From NCBI RefSeq assembly GCF_027568475.1, contig NZ_JANKZG010000002.1:62001-126000 (forward strand): DNA of 64,000 nt. The letters are read 5' to 3'. The notes beneath the pieces are model-generated. The model was given only the letters and a program-made list of their open reading frames with translations, was not told the DNA's origin and did no database searches. The stretch comes from Acinetobacter sp. HY1485. Lineage in GTDB: Bacteria > Pseudomonadota > Gammaproteobacteria > Pseudomonadales > Moraxellaceae. The translations under genes were made by a program, and so were the position numbers. Positions 1 to 10,143 of this stretch are shown here, one piece after another (within the stretch, counting starts at the first letter, position 1; the number at the start of each line of letters is the position of its first letter).

Positions 1-1102
1 TGTTTATATCGTGTTCCGCCAAAACTGCAACACATGCCAACATCTGCCGTTGTTCATGTTCAATAATCAACACATGACACTGCTCAATTTCGGAAAGTTG
101 TAAAACGGTCTGTTCGATTGCATCTAAACTTAAACGCTTTTCTTCAAGTTTTACAATACGATCAATCCGACCTAATAATTTAAATGTACCGTTTATATTT
201 AGGTCTATACAGTCGCCTGTCAGTACCCAATCTCGGCTTTGTGCATGGTTACTTTTTACTTTTAACTGTTGATGCTCAGCAACATCAACCTGTACATTGC
301 TAAATGGTTTCCATAGTGCATCATCTGCTTGTCGATGGGCAATTCCCCCTGTTTCTGAGCTACCCAAAACTTCTGTAATAGGGGCATTAATATTAGGACG
401 GATCCCCGTATCCAACTTCCCACCCGATGAAAACACTTGGGAACATTCAACCAAAGAAACATCAGATGCCCAGCGTTTTAGTAATGCAGGGCTAGACACC
501 AAATAATGTGGCTTTCCTGCTTCAACTAATTTTTTTTGAAGCTGAACCACATATTCAGGATATAACAATTGCTCACGGTAAAAACTTCCGCCCGACATTA
601 AAGGCAATAACAGCTTAAACAACAGTCCGTAAATATGTTGATGGCTGACTGTGGCAATGGCAACTGCATGTTTAGGCAAGTCAAAGCTATTTTTTAAACC
701 ATCAACTTCATTGAGTAGTTGCTGTAAAGTACGCTCAATATGCTTTGGCTCACCTGTAGAGCCCGATGTAAAAAATACAATTTTAGCGTGCTTTAATTGC
801 TCTAACTCAACACTTAAATGGTTGGTACTAACCTGACGTTCTACAAACACAATATCTTGTGCTTTAAACTGTTGTTCAAGTTGTGCCACACGATGAGGAG
901 GTAAAATCAAGGTTTTATTGCTAGCAAGTACAGCAAAAAATAAAACTAAAAAGTCATAGCTATCTGTTTGCCATAATGCCATCGTCTTAGCACTATGCTT
1001 GGCAAGTATGCCTGCTTGTTGCGCTACATCTTGCCAAAACTCAGCAAAGGTAATTTGCTGTAATTGTTCATCCCAACATAAAATTTGATTAGCATGTTTC
1101 AT
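1..1102 (-). CDS. Acyl-CoA/acyl-ACP synthetase (AMP-ligase) of an aryl-polyene-like cluster, 3' end outside window
   Basis: An ORF opens with ATG at 1102 and stays open to the left window edge (about 367 codons), so the C-terminus is missing. Motifs of the adenylate-forming enzyme superfamily are visible in order: the P-loop FFTSGSTGEPK near residue 110, SSETGG in the middle, then LTGD and GRIDRIVK toward the end. Such enzymes activate a carboxylic acid with ATP and load it on CoA or an acyl carrier protein. The start overlaps the end of the upstream membrane-protein gene by 14 bases, which suggests translational coupling. Two acyl carrier proteins, an acyltransferase and a ketosynthase-like protein lie upstream. 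This order matches aryl polyene (APE) clusters, where the ligase (ApeH type) is thought to activate the aryl starter. The exact substrate is inferred. Confidence 0.85.
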   Translation of the reverse strand, partial: MKHANQILCWDEQLQQITFAEFWQDVAQQAGILAKHSAKTMALWQTDSYDFLVLFFAVLASNKTLILPPHRVAQLEQQFKAQDIVFVERQVSTNHLSVELEQLKHAKIVFFTSGSTGEPKHIERTLQQLLNEVDGLKNSFDLPKHAVAIATVSHQHIYGLLFKLLLPLMSGGSFYREQLLYPEYVVQLQKKLVEAGKPHYLVSSPALLKRWASDVSLVECSQVFSSGGKLDTGIRPNINAPITEVLGSSETGGIAHRQADDALWKPFSNVQVDVAEHQQLKVKSNHAQSRDWVLTGDCIDLNINGTFKLLGRIDRIVKLEEKRLSLDAIEQTVLQLSEIEQCHVLIIEHEQRQMLACVAVLAEHDIN

Positions 1103-1640
1103 TGTGAATTCGTTGTTGTTTTTTACGCAAAATGAACTCACCTGCTAACAACACGCCCATAATTAAATAAGAAATAAAGCCGTTATACAGCACCCAAGCG
1201 TGCATCGACATAAAAACTGTGATCAATGCCACTGTTGCATTTAACGCAAAAAATACACACCACACTTTGGTCACTTGCTTTGTCCATATTACGCCATGTG
1301 GTGGTAAATCAGGCTCAAACATACGTGCAAAGCGTTCAATCATAGAAGGTGGACGATATAACGTATAAGCAAAAATACTCAGAGCACCTAAACTCATGGC
1401 AATAGGATAAAACTGTAACCATGTATGTTCACGCATGATGAGACTTAGCCCACCACATAAAATGGCAAGCCATGTCAGAGGTGCAAGGGCACTCTTTTTT
1501 TGCGTAAAAAGACGAATAATTCCAAGCCCTAAAAGCAGGCTACTCACTTGCCATAAATAGCCATGTGCCAAGCACCATCCCATCAAAAAAGGATAAGCAA
1601 CCAATAGCACACCACTCAATAGCTGAATTAAGCGTCGCAT
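1089..1640 (-). CDS. Membrane protein of aryl-polyene-like cluster (COG4648 type)
   Basis: A 183-residue hydrophobic protein with about five predicted membrane segments (roughly residues 5-22, 28-45, 52-68, 75-92 and a C-terminal pair at 125-170), ending in a short basic tail. I recognise no catalytic motif. Proteins of this kind sit between the acyl carrier proteins and the AMP-ligase in aryl polyene gene clusters (ApeG position), and that placement is the main basis for the call. The start overlaps the preceding acyl carrier protein gene by 13 bases and the end overlaps the next gene by 14, so it is part of a tightly coupled operon. Its role is unknown; anchoring the polyketide enzymes at the inner membrane is a guess. 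Confidence 0.75.
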   Translation of the reverse strand: MRRLIQLLSGVLLVAYPFLMGWCLAHGYLWQVSSLLLGLGIIRLFTQKKSALAPLTWLAILCGGLSLIMREHTWLQFYPIAMSLGALSIFAYTLYRPPSMIERFARMFEPDLPPHGVIWTKQVTKVWCVFFALNATVALITVFMSMHAWVLYNGFISYLIMGVLLAGEFILRKKQQRIHNETC

Positions 1641-1891
1641 TCTGCCGACATTTTTTGAATGACCAATACCACATCACGCACGGTACGTACATTTTTAAAA
1701 TCTTCAGGTTTCACTTGTTTACCTGTTAAGTTTTTAATTTTTACGACCAAATCAACCGCATCAATACTATCTACGTCTAAATCTGTATAAAGATTTGAAT
1801 CCATATTTACTTTGCTTGGCGGAATTTCAAATAAATCATCCATCCACTCACGCATCTGATTTAAAATATAGTCTTCAGTTAACATGCTCAT
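1628..1891 (-). CDS. Acyl carrier protein 2
   Basis: An 87-residue acidic protein with the acyl-carrier phosphopantetheine site DVDSIDAVDL; the Ser near residue 42 would carry the 4'-phosphopantetheine arm. Length and helix pattern fit a discrete type II acyl carrier protein. It follows a second carrier gene by 4 bases and overlaps the downstream membrane-protein gene by 13. Paired carrier proteins are typical of aryl polyene clusters (ApeE and ApeF), where intermediates are elongated while bound to them. It is clearly different in sequence from its neighbour, so the two probably have separate partners or stages. Confidence 0.92.
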   Translation of the reverse strand: MSMLTEDYILNQMREWMDDLFEIPPSKVNMDSNLYTDLDVDSIDAVDLVVKIKNLTGKQVKPEDFKNVRTVRDVVLVIQKMSAECDA

Positions 1892-1895
1892 ATCT

Positions 1896-2156
1896 CTAGC
1901 GTGTTCCTTGCTGTTCTACCAGCGCTACAAGTGTTTCAATTGATTGGAAATATTTTTTCGTATCTGCAGATTCAGCATTTAAATGAATGTTGTAACGTTT
2001 TTTAAGTGCTAAACCAAGTTCTAAGGCATCAATAGAATCTAGCCCTAAACCTTCATTAAATAGTGGTGCAGTATCATCAATGTCATCAACACTAATGTCT
2101 TCTAGTGCTAATACATCAATAATCATTTGCTTTAATTCTGTCGCAAGATTACTCAT
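1896..2156 (-). CDS. Acyl carrier protein 1
   Basis: An 86-residue acyl carrier protein with the site GLDSIDALEL; the Ser near residue 40 is the expected phosphopantetheine attachment point. The ATG shares one base with the stop codon of the upstream acyltransferase gene (TAATG), a typical coupled junction. It is the first of two adjacent carrier proteins in this operon. Type II systems for aryl polyenes and some fatty acids use discrete carriers like this. It is not the housekeeping acpP, which would be expected among fab genes. Confidence 0.92.
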   Translation of the reverse strand: MSNLATELKQMIIDVLALEDISVDDIDDTAPLFNEGLGLDSIDALELGLALKKRYNIHLNAESADTKKYFQSIETLVALVEQQGTR

Positions 2157-2950
2157 TACTTCGATAACTCATGGTCAAAAAATTGATAAAGGTATTGATT
2201 TAATAAACGTACATTTTTAGGTGTGACGCTCAAATCAGGAATAATGTCTTTTACGTAGATAGGATCTAGAACTTGAATAGAAATATGAAAAGGTTGATCT
2301 GGAATGTGGTACCACTTTTCATTTTTGGTGAGTGTAGATGGCGTACAGGTAATTTTAACAGGACGGATTGGCACATTTGCACGTAAAGCAATATTTGCTG
2401 CGCCACGCTGAAAATCATTTAAGTGATGATTTTTTTCTGTACGCGTTCCTTCAGGAAAAATAACCAATGATGGTGCACCATTTTCGTGTAAACGCGCCAC
2501 ACAATCATACATAAACTGCTCAGAGCCTGCATTTAAAATATAGTTAGCATTTTGTACAGGACCGCGCGTAAAAGGATTTTTCCATAACGCCTGTTTAACC
2601 ACACAATTGGCTTTATTCATTGAGCCAATCAAAAGTACCACATCAATCAATGTAGGATGGTTAGCAATAACTAACTCTTGCTCACTGCTTTTAAGTTTTT
2701 CTAAACCTTCAACTTCATAAGTCATAATCCCTAGCTTTACCATCATCTCGGCAAAGCCATGAAAACTCTGCTGAATCACACGCTGAGTAATTTCAGTACA
2801 TTGTTTTTTGTCTTGTGTTTTAAGTTTTACTAATGGTGCAAGTAAAGTTCCAATAGCAATACCACCAAGACCAAAACTTACAAAGCTAAAACCTGTTGCA
2901 CCAACGCGCCAAGCATAATTCAATTTCTTTTTTAATGTCATCTTTGCCAC
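2156..2950 (-). CDS. 1-acyl-glycerol-3-phosphate acyltransferase-family protein (PlsC-like)
   Basis: A 264-residue protein with an N-terminal membrane segment (about residues 15-40) and the two signatures of the PlsC/LPLAT family: the NHPTLID block (HX4D, catalytic His and Asp, near residue 97) and FPEGTRT (near 165). The family moves acyl chains from a carrier or CoA to a hydroxyl group. In aryl polyene clusters an acyltransferase of this family (ApeD position) is thought to attach the finished chain to a lipid or to process carrier-bound acyl groups. Here it overlaps the upstream ketosynthase-like gene by 13 bases and touches the first carrier gene. The acceptor is not visible from sequence. 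Confidence 0.85.
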   Translation of the reverse strand: MAKMTLKKKLNYAWRVGATGFSFVSFGLGGIAIGTLLAPLVKLKTQDKKQCTEITQRVIQQSFHGFAEMMVKLGIMTYEVEGLEKLKSSEQELVIANHPTLIDVVLLIGSMNKANCVVKQALWKNPFTRGPVQNANYILNAGSEQFMYDCVARLHENGAPSLVIFPEGTRTEKNHHLNDFQRGAANIALRANVPIRPVKITCTPSTLTKNEKWYHIPDQPFHISIQVLDPIYVKDIIPDLSVTPKNVRLLNQYLYQFFDHELSK

Positions 2951-3600
2951 ACTCCCTGTTGAGAATGTTTTAACTCAGGATTACTCCAAAAATTTTCAAA
3001 ATCAATTGCATCACGCTCACGCTTGAGCATCGCCACTTGGTTTAAATTTAAAATTAAATTGGGTTGATCTAGTGAAACAATTCCTGCCAATGAAAATGCT
3101 TCAAAAGACATTAAATCTGTATAAACATTTGGAATAGGAAAATCGTAATACACTACGAGTGCTTTCTTAGCAGAATGGGTTTTTAAAAAGGCATATGCAT
3201 CTACTATAGCTTCTGACCATGTTGCACTTAAACTTGTAGAAATGGTGTCATCTTTTTTTAAGATCGAATATAAGCCTGCAATCGCATTATGTACAGAAGT
3301 TGAAAACTGTGTTGGTGATGGAAGCTCACCTTGGAGAATATCTTTTAAAATATTAAGTGTTTTTTCTTCATCACCAAATTGTGATGCCCAAACAATATAG
3401 TCTACTTGATGATACTGCAAAACATTAAGCGCACTATTTAAGGCAAGCTTTGCAAGTGGTGAGAGGCGACGGCGTTGCATAGGCGGAATAGCCTTCAATG
3501 CTTCAAATTCCGATGAGGCAACACTTTTAAAAAGTTGCTCAATGTGCAACTGTAACTCCACGCTCACCCCATATTTTACAAAAAATGGGATTATAACCAA
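2938..3600 (-). CDS. Beta-ketoacyl synthase-like / chain-length factor protein, first gene of the operon
   Basis: A 220-residue protein of the short ketosynthase-like family (Ketoacyl-synt_2 type): a WASQFGDEEKT stretch near residue 70 and the FSTSVHNAIAGLYS block near residue 100 correspond to the N-terminal half of a ketosynthase. No full condensing-enzyme Cys-His-His set is present in this length, so it probably acts as a partner (chain-length factor, ApeC type) to a complete ketosynthase encoded elsewhere in the cluster. It appears to be the operon's first gene; the 78 bases upstream contain the der terminator. The start could also be a few codons downstream, since the first residues are hydrophobic and unlike the family. 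Confidence 0.8.
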   Translation of the reverse strand: MVIIPFFVKYGVSVELQLHIEQLFKSVASSEFEALKAIPPMQRRRLSPLAKLALNSALNVLQYHQVDYIVWASQFGDEEKTLNILKDILQGELPSPTQFSTSVHNAIAGLYSILKKDDTISTSLSATWSEAIVDAYAFLKTHSAKKALVVYYDFPIPNVYTDLMSFEAFSLAGIVSLDQPNLILNLNQVAMLKRERDAIDFENFWSNPELKHSQQGVWQR

Positions 3601-3645
3601 GTCTGTCTAGATACAAAAATAATACGAACAACTTTTTTGTAAAAG

Positions 3646-3674
3646 AAAGCCCAAGTCACTGGTACTTGGGCTTT
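3646..3674 (-). terminator. Intrinsic terminator after der
   Basis: Perfect 11-base arms (AAAGCCCAAGT / ACTTGGGCTTT) with a 7-base loop lie 5 bases after the der stop codon. T-rich tracts occur on both sides, so it could work in either direction. It separates the housekeeping block from the aryl-polyene-like operon. Confidence 0.85.
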
Positions 3675-3678
3675 TTTA

Positions 3679-5088
3679 TTAACTTCTATATTTCTTTTCG
3701 GCTTTTTTGAATTTCTGTACATAACGACGACGACGTGCAGCCACGCGCTCATCTAACTGCGTTTTGCGTCCTTCAAATGGATTTTTAGACGTTTTAAACT
3801 CAATACGTACAGGTGTTCCTTCAAGTTTGTATACTTTACGGAATACATTTTCTAAGTAACGGCGATAATCTGCAGACGTTTTATCAACTTTATTACCATG
3901 AATCACAATCGTTGGTGGGTTTTGTCCACCCATATGCGCGTAACGCATTTTAATACGACGACCACTTACCATTGGTGGCTGATGTGCTTCTGTTGCATCA
4001 CTTAAAATTTGCGTTAATTTTGCAGGTGACACTTTTAAGTTTGCAGATTCATATGCACGGTGAATAGATGGATATAAATCACCCACACCTGTACCATGTA
4101 AGGCAGAAATTAAGTGAATTTTTGCCCAAGGAATAAAGTCAAAACGACGATCTACATCTGATTTAACCTGCTTACGGTCATACTCAGACATGTTGTCCCA
4201 TTTGTTAATGGCAATCACTAACGCACGACCTGCTTCTAACGCATAGCCAATTAAATGAAGATCTTGCTCAACAATCCCTTCACGCGCATCAATTACCACT
4301 ACAATAACGTGAGCATCTTTAATGGCTTGTAGCGTTTTTACAATTGAGAATTTCTCAATCGTTTCATCTACTTTACCTTTACGACGCACACCTGCAGTAT
4401 CAATTAACGTATATTGACGTTCATTACGTTCATACGGAATATAAACCGAATCACGCGTTGTTCCCGGCATGTCGTAAACAACAACACGGTCTTCACCAAG
4501 TAAACGGTTAACCAATGTTGATTTACCTACGTTTGGACGACCAATCACCGCTAAACGTAAACCCGTTTGCTTATCAAGTTCTTCAGCGTCCTCATCTTCA
4601 GGCACATCTACAAGAACATCTTCAAGCATTTGCGCCACACCACGACCATGGCTTGCTGCAACATGGATTGGCTCACCAAAGCCAAGTTTATAAAACTCAA
4701 CGACAGCTGCTTCTGCATGTACACCATCTACCTTGTTAGCAACAAGATAAACTTTCTTACCTAAAGTACGTAGTTCACGCGCAATTTGCTCATCTGAAGC
4801 AAGTAAGCCTGCACGAGCATCCACCACAAACACAATAATGTCTGCTTCGTGAATAGCAGTTTGAGATTGCTCTGCCATATAGGCATCAATCCCTTGCTCA
4901 CTTTCACCAATACCGCCAGTATCAACCACAATAAATGATTTGTTTTGATAAACAGCATCACCATATTTACGGTCACGAGTCAAACCAGCAAAGTCTGCAA
5001 CCAGTGCATCACGACTTTTGGTAATTTGGTTAAATAACGTCGACTTGCCGACGTTTGGACGCCCAATGAGCGCAATAACGGGTTTCAT
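3679..5088 (-). CDS. der: Ribosome biogenesis GTPase Der (EngA)
   Basis: Two tandem Era-like GTPase domains are visible: the first P-loop [12 protein letters not shown] is at residues 9-20 and the second [12 protein letters not shown] is near 183, each with DTGG/DTAG and NK(V/W)D motifs. A C-terminal KH-like domain follows, with a very basic tail. Der is an essential GTPase for maturation of the 50S ribosomal subunit. Length (469) is normal. It follows bamB by 3 bases, the usual gammaproteobacterial order hisS-yfgM-bamB-der, and ends at a terminator. Confidence 0.98.
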   Translation of the reverse strand: MKPVIALIGRPNVGKSTLFNQITKSRDALVADFAGLTRDRKYGDAVYQNKSFIVVDTGGIGESEQGIDAYMAEQSQTAIHEADIIVFVVDARAGLLASDEQIARELRTLGKKVYLVANKVDGVHAEAAVVEFYKLGFGEPIHVAASHGRGVAQMLEDVLVDVPEDEDAEELDKQTGLRLAVIGRPNVGKSTLVNRLLGEDRVVVYDMPGTTRDSVYIPYERNERQYTLIDTAGVRRKGKVDETIEKFSIVKTLQAIKDAHVIVVVIDAREGIVEQDLHLIGYALEAGRALVIAINKWDNMSEYDRKQVKSDVDRRFDFIPWAKIHLISALHGTGVGDLYPSIHRAYESANLKVSPAKLTQILSDATEAHQPPMVSGRRIKMRYAHMGGQNPPTIVIHGNKVDKTSADYRRYLENVFRKVYKLEGTPVRIEFKTSKNPFEGRKTQLDERVAARRRRYVQKFKKAEKKYRS

Positions 5089-5091
5089 AAA

Positions 5092-6237
5092 TTAACGATT
5101 CTGCCAAACGCTTAACGCGCCTTTTTGAGTTGAAACATAGAGTTGTCCATCAATGACACGCAAAGAAGTAATATCTCCTTTGGTTTTTGATCGACCAATA
5201 AGATTACCTGTACTTGGATCAACAAGGTTTAACACCCCATCTAAATCTCCAACCACAAGGTCTGAACCCAACATAACGGGGTTGCTTAAGTTACGATGTA
5301 ATAACTGTGTATTTTCCCACAGTTTCTCACCTGTGATCAAATCATAAGCGAGAATTTTTCCATCTGTTGTTGTTGCATATACAGCTTTTTGAGTCACTTC
5401 AGGGCGTTTACTACTGCTTACGTCTTGACTCCATACCACACGTTGTTGCTCTAAATCATTAACAGTCAACTGTCCTTGATAGCCTGCTGTTACCAAAAAC
5501 TGTCCCATCATCACAGGATCGCCTACAACATCGTTCAAACGCGCGACATCAGTACGTCCTTCGGCAACAGAAACCTGACGTTGTAAACGTGCAACACCTG
5601 TAATTACATCAATACCGTACACATAGCCATTTGCCGTTGCCACAAGCACATTATTTGGATCTAATGCAATTGGCGCTGCTTGACCGCGTAAACTAAATTC
5701 TACACTTGGTAAATGATAGACCCAAAGCTGTTGCCCTGTTTGTGCATCATGTGCATACACGTTGCCATCATTACTGACCGTAATCACACGCCCTAACTGA
5801 ATGTGTGATGGTGCAATGATGGGTGCAGATAATTGGCTCGTCCACTTAATCTGACCTGTTTGTTGGTCTAAACCAAATAGTTCACCTTTTTGGTTTCCCG
5901 CAACAACAATACCTTGCCCTGCAACCACACCTGCACTTAAGCCTTGCTTTTTAGTGGTTTGTGTTGCCCAAACACGTTTGTTATTTTGAAAAGCTTCAAC
6001 CGTTCCTTTAGGGTCCACAGCAAACAACATATTATTATCAGTTGCCATTTGTAAACGTAACGGATCATTTTCAGCAGTTGCAGAAACACTTGTTGAAAAA
6101 ACAGGAACCAATTGTTTGGCTTGCACCAATTTTGGTAATGGATTCGGCTTAATTTTTTCTACTTTGGGTTGATGACTTGAACATCCCATCAGCGCAGCCG
6201 TAAGTATTGCAAATGCAAAAGGTATTTTAATATTCAT
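5092..6237 (-). CDS. bamB: Outer membrane assembly lipoprotein BamB
   Basis: A 381-residue protein with a lipoprotein signal peptide (lipobox LMGC, Cys19) and repeated PQQ/WD-like blade motifs (for example AFDPKGTVEAF-like and YVYGIDVITG segments) that build the eight-bladed propeller of BamB. BamB is a lipoprotein of the BAM complex that inserts beta-barrel proteins in the outer membrane. Its start codon shares one base with the stop of yfgM, and der follows after 3 bases. Confidence 0.95.
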   Translation of the reverse strand: MNIKIPFAFAILTAALMGCSSHQPKVEKIKPNPLPKLVQAKQLVPVFSTSVSATAENDPLRLQMATDNNMLFAVDPKGTVEAFQNNKRVWATQTTKKQGLSAGVVAGQGIVVAGNQKGELFGLDQQTGQIKWTSQLSAPIIAPSHIQLGRVITVSNDGNVYAHDAQTGQQLWVYHLPSVEFSLRGQAAPIALDPNNVLVATANGYVYGIDVITGVARLQRQVSVAEGRTDVARLNDVVGDPVMMGQFLVTAGYQGQLTVNDLEQQRVVWSQDVSSSKRPEVTQKAVYATTTDGKILAYDLITGEKLWENTQLLHRNLSNPVMLGSDLVVGDLDGVLNLVDPSTGNLIGRSKTKGDITSLRVIDGQLYVSTQKGALSVWQNR

Positions 6238-6941
6238 TAAGATGCATCCTCTTGTTTATCTAAAATTGGGTTATCAATTTCAGGATCATCAACTAAAATA
6301 CCAACACTTTCGAGTTTAATTTGTAAAATTTGGCGTTCTTGCTTACGTTCAACTGCCAATTTCCATGCATCTTGATACGCTTGACGTGCTTTTTCTTTGT
6401 TATTTTGCTCAACAAAAATATCACCACGCGCTTCATTTGCGGTTGCTGCAAAAGACGGTACTTTAATCAAATCAAGTGTCTTTAATGCTTCGTCATATTT
6501 CTTTTGTGCTGTTTGTGCATATGCCAAATGTAGGTTTACTAAAGAAATTAAACCCTCATCTTTAACTGTTGAGCCTTGAACTTTCATCAGTTCTCGTTCA
6601 GCCGCCGCATAATCTGCTTTATCAAAGTCAATTTTAGCCATCACTAATTGTGCTTGAATGGCTTGTGCAGAATTGCTTTGTTTTTTAACTACCGTATCTG
6701 CAAGTGTTGCAACATTGGCAAACGCAGTTTTATCTGTCACTGCACTTGGAGCTTGATCCATCATTTGTTGCACACGAGCAGTTTCATTTTCTAATGCACG
6801 GTTATCTTTTTTATGCCAATAGTTCCAGCCTAAAAAAGCAATCACGGCAATAAGCACACCTGTTGCCACAGATGAGCCATATTTTTTTGTTACTGACTTT
6901 AATTTGCTGAGTTGCTCTTCTTCTGTTAATGCACTACTCAT
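6237..6941 (-). CDS. yfgM: YfgM-like TPR protein, SecYEG/periplasmic chaperone partner
   Basis: A 234-residue protein with a cytoplasmic N-terminus, one membrane segment near residues 20-40, and a periplasmic domain of tetratricopeptide-like helical repeats (Ala/Leu-rich pairs from 60 to 220). YfgM proteins are single-pass inner-membrane proteins that associate with the SecYEG translocon and periplasmic chaperones. The call rests on this architecture and on the conserved place between hisS and bamB. Confidence 0.88.
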   Translation of the reverse strand: MSSALTEEEQLSKLKSVTKKYGSSVATGVLIAVIAFLGWNYWHKKDNRALENETARVQQMMDQAPSAVTDKTAFANVATLADTVVKKQSNSAQAIQAQLVMAKIDFDKADYAAAERELMKVQGSTVKDEGLISLVNLHLAYAQTAQKKYDEALKTLDLIKVPSFAATANEARGDIFVEQNNKEKARQAYQDAWKLAVERKQERQILQIKLESVGILVDDPEIDNPILDKQEDAS

Positions 6942-6955
6942 GGTTGTATCCTTTT

Positions 6956-8245
6956 TTACGCAAACTGTTCAAGCAAGAACGGGACAATACGTTCAATTTC
7001 TACATCAGACTGTTCTGCCGTTGCTAGTTTTTTCAGTGCAACTTGCTGTGCTTCCCACTCACGCTCGCCTGCAATTAATGCAAAAATTGCCCCTGCTTGA
7101 TCTGCCTTTTTCATTTGGCTTTTCATGCTTCCTTGAGAACCTGTTTTAATACGAATCGTACTATTTGCATCTTCCAAAGCATTACGTAATTGTTCTGCAA
7201 GTACCAATGCACGCCCTTGTGAGTTTGGATCGGCTACAATAAATACATCACAATCACGCGTTGGGGTGTTGTCTTCTACTTGCTCTAAAAGTAATAGTAA
7301 ACGCTCTATGCCCATTGCAAAACCAACCGCAGGCACAGACTGATCTGCTTTACCCTTAAGCTGACCCACTAGCCCATCATAACGCCCACCTGCACATACA
7401 GTACCTTGTGAACCAAGATGCGTAGTTGTCCATTCAAATACGGTTTTATTGTAATAATCTAAACCACGTACCAATTTTTGATTAATCACAAACGATACGC
7501 CTGCGTCCGTTAAATACTGTTTTAACTGCGCAAAGTGTTGCAAACTTTCTTCTTTTAAAAAGTCGTGTAACTGAGGTGCATTTTCTAAAATTTGCTGGGT
7601 ACGCTCATTTTTAGAATCTAAAATACGTAACGGATTTGTGTCTAAACGGCGTTGCGAATCTTCATCTAAATCTGCTTTATGTACAGTTAAAAATTCAACC
7701 AATGCCGTACGGTACTCAGCACGCTCATCCATTTCGCCCAAAGTATTCAGTTCAAGTTGAACTTTATCGGCAACACCCATACGTTTCCATAAACGTGCTG
7801 TCATTAAAATTAGCTCAGCATCAATATCAGGTGTGGCAACGCCAAACGTTTCTACCCCAAATTGATGAAATTGACGATAACGCCCTTTTTGTGGTTTTTC
7901 GTAACGGAACATCGGTCCCAAATACCACACACGTGGTGCAGCACCACGTAGCAAGTTATTTTCAAGCATTAAGCGCACACAACCGGCTGTACCTTCTGGA
8001 CGCAAGGTCAAAGATTCAGGCGGGTTACCTTTATCTAAAAATGTGTACATCTCTTTTTCAACGATATCCGTTGCATCACCAATAGCACGTTTAAATAAAC
8101 CTGTATGCTCAACAATTGGCAAACGTACTTGCTGATAGCCATAAGCATCCATTAAAGATGACAAATGTTGTTCTAAACGTCTCCACGCAGGAGTTTGCGT
8201 TGGAAGAATGTCGTTAAAGCCTTTAATTGCGGTAATTGAAATCAT
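6956..8245 (-). CDS. hisS: Histidyl-tRNA synthetase
   Basis: A 429-residue class II synthetase. The N-terminus [12 protein letters not shown], the motif-2 segment [18 protein letters not shown] (near 112) and the histidine motif [15 protein letters not shown] (near 258) with AGGRYDGL are all present, followed by an anticodon-binding domain at about 330-429. It charges tRNA-His. The ATG overlaps the ispG stop (ATGA), indicating coupling. Confidence 0.98.
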   Translation of the reverse strand: MISITAIKGFNDILPTQTPAWRRLEQHLSSLMDAYGYQQVRLPIVEHTGLFKRAIGDATDIVEKEMYTFLDKGNPPESLTLRPEGTAGCVRLMLENNLLRGAAPRVWYLGPMFRYEKPQKGRYRQFHQFGVETFGVATPDIDAELILMTARLWKRMGVADKVQLELNTLGEMDERAEYRTALVEFLTVHKADLDEDSQRRLDTNPLRILDSKNERTQQILENAPQLHDFLKEESLQHFAQLKQYLTDAGVSFVINQKLVRGLDYYNKTVFEWTTTHLGSQGTVCAGGRYDGLVGQLKGKADQSVPAVGFAMGIERLLLLLEQVEDNTPTRDCDVFIVADPNSQGRALVLAEQLRNALEDANSTIRIKTGSQGSMKSQMKKADQAGAIFALIAGEREWEAQQVALKKLATAEQSDVEIERIVPFLLEQFA

Positions 8246-9360
8246 GATGATGAACTACGAATAATTTCTTTTGATTTAGCTTCTTCAAGCTGCTTAACAC
8301 GTTGACGAACCATCGTTTCGATTTCATCAACTAATTGATCGGTCTCAATTAAATGGCTCTTATCGCCATTACGGTAAACCAATGAACGTGGACTTGCACC
8401 CACCACACCGATATCGGCTTCTTTGGCTTCACCCGGACCGTTTACTTTACAACCAATAACAGACACATCCATTGGTGTACGAATATCTTCTAAACGCTCT
8501 TCTAAGTCTTGCATCACTTTAATCACGTTGAATTCTTGACGTGAACAGCTTGGACAGGCAATAAAATTGATGCCATTAGAACGAAGACTTAATGATTTTA
8601 AGATATCAAAACCAATTTTAATTTCTTCTTCAGGTTCAGCGGCAAGCGAAATACGCATGGTGTCGCCAATTCCTTCCATCAACAAACCACCCAGTGCAAT
8701 TGCAGATTTTACAGTCCCTGTACGGTAAATACCTGCTTCCGTCACACCTAAATGTAGTGGGTTATCAATTTGCTGTGAAAGTAAACGATACGCGTCCATG
8801 GTTAAAAATACGTTAGATGCTTTTACACTAACTTTAAATTCTTGAAAGTCTAAACGGTCTAAAATATCAATATGGCGTAATGCAGACTCTAAAAGTGCCT
8901 GACCTGTTGGCTCACCATATTTTTTTTGTAGATCTTTTTCAAGCGAACCTGCATTTACACCAATACGCATCGAAATATCGTTGTGTTTAGCAGCGGCGAC
9001 CACTTCACGGATTTTTTTCTCAGAGCCAATATTACCCGGATTAAGACGCAAACAATCTGCACCTGCATCGGCAACGGCTAAAGCAATTTTATGGTCAAAA
9101 TGAATATCTGCAACAAGTGGAATATTAACCCGCTTACGGATTTCACCAAACGCTTGTGCCGCCTCCATAGACGGTACAGAAACACGCATAATATCTGCAC
9201 CTGCTTGAGCACAACGTTCAATTTGTGCCACCGTTGCAGCAACATCACAGGTTTCTGTATTGGTCATACTTTGTACGCTAATGGGCGCATCGCCACCCAC
9301 ATACACAGAACCGACACGAATTTTACGTGTCGGACGACGCTTAATCGGATTTTCTATCAT
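8242..9360 (-). CDS. ispG: 4-hydroxy-3-methylbut-2-enyl diphosphate synthase (flavodoxin) IspG
   Basis: A 372-residue iron-sulfur enzyme of the MEP isoprenoid pathway. The N-terminal TIM-barrel start ([18 protein letters not shown]) and the cluster motifs CPSCSR near residue 270 and [11 protein letters not shown] near 305 supply the three cysteines for the [4Fe-4S] centre. It converts MEcPP to HMBPP. The gene is part of the pilF-rodZ-ispG-hisS array; the last bases overlap hisS. Confidence 0.98.
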   Translation of the reverse strand: MIENPIKRRPTRKIRVGSVYVGGDAPISVQSMTNTETCDVAATVAQIERCAQAGADIMRVSVPSMEAAQAFGEIRKRVNIPLVADIHFDHKIALAVADAGADCLRLNPGNIGSEKKIREVVAAAKHNDISMRIGVNAGSLEKDLQKKYGEPTGQALLESALRHIDILDRLDFQEFKVSVKASNVFLTMDAYRLLSQQIDNPLHLGVTEAGIYRTGTVKSAIALGGLLMEGIGDTMRISLAAEPEEEIKIGFDILKSLSLRSNGINFIACPSCSRQEFNVIKVMQDLEERLEDIRTPMDVSVIGCKVNGPGEAKEADIGVVGASPRSLVYRNGDKSHLIETDQLVDEIETMVRQRVKQLEEAKSKEIIRSSSS

Positions 9361-9372
9361 GTGTTTTACCTA

Positions 9373-10143
9373 TTAACGAGATAAACGGAAATCCGCTTTA
9401 CCATTGACGGTGTATGGTGACAATGAAATCACTTCGTTATTTAAACTTAATGACGATACCGCTTGTGCATCATCTAAACGAATTTGAAATGGAGATTGCC
9501 CTTGTAAATTTAAGGCTTCTGCTTGACGACCTGATGCCAAGACTTTACCTGTTGAATCTACAATACGAACCGATGTTGGGCGTGAAACTTGAATCGAAAG
9601 TTGGTCACCTGATGCTTGTGTTTGCGTAACAGGTAAAACTTGCGTATTGGTTTGTGGCGTAACAGGTGCTTGTACTTTTTTCTGACTAGACCACTTCTGA
9701 ATACCCATTACCACCAATGCAATAAGCACCACCACAATTAACGTCAGTAATATGCGCTTTAACCACTTACGGTTACGGTCTGTATTTGAACCGGGCAATT
9801 TACCCATCGTTTTAATCGGTGAATCTTTTAGTGATTGACTGGCACGCAACCCTGTATCATTTACGTAAATTTCATCAAAACGCTGAATAATCGCAGATGC
9901 ATCCACATTTAAATGTTTGGCATAACTACGATAATAGCCTTTAATAAACGTTGCTTCTGGTAAAAGGGTGTAGTCATCTTTTTCTAATGCTTCTACCGTT
10001 TTAACAGGCATGTTAAGTGCTTTTGCAACATCACTTAATTCACGTTTTTGTGTAAGGCGGATATGACGTAAATATTCACCCGGACGTTGAACGTTGCCTA
10101 AAGTATTAGGGGTTGCTTGCTGTGAATTTGGATTTACTTCCAT
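9373..10143 (-). CDS. RodZ-like cytoskeletal/HTH membrane protein
   Basis: A 256-residue protein: an N-terminal Cro/C1-type helix-turn-helix (about 25-90, GEYLRHIRLTQKRELSDVAKAL), a basic juxtamembrane region, one membrane segment (about 130-148), a Thr/Gln-rich linker and a C-terminal DUF4115 domain (about 178-256). This is the RodZ architecture; RodZ links MreB to the envelope in rod-shaped cells. Its start overlaps the end of the pilF gene by 10 bases. Sequence outside the HTH is divergent, so I leave the symbol empty. Confidence 0.88.
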   Translation of the reverse strand: MEVNPNSQQATPNTLGNVQRPGEYLRHIRLTQKRELSDVAKALNMPVKTVEALEKDDYTLLPEATFIKGYYRSYAKHLNVDASAIIQRFDEIYVNDTGLRASQSLKDSPIKTMGKLPGSNTDRNRKWLKRILLTLIVVVLIALVVMGIQKWSSQKKVQAPVTPQTNTQVLPVTQTQASGDQLSIQVSRPTSVRIVDSTGKVLASGRQAEALNLQGQSPFQIRLDDAQAVSSLSLNNEVISLSPYTVNGKADFRLSR

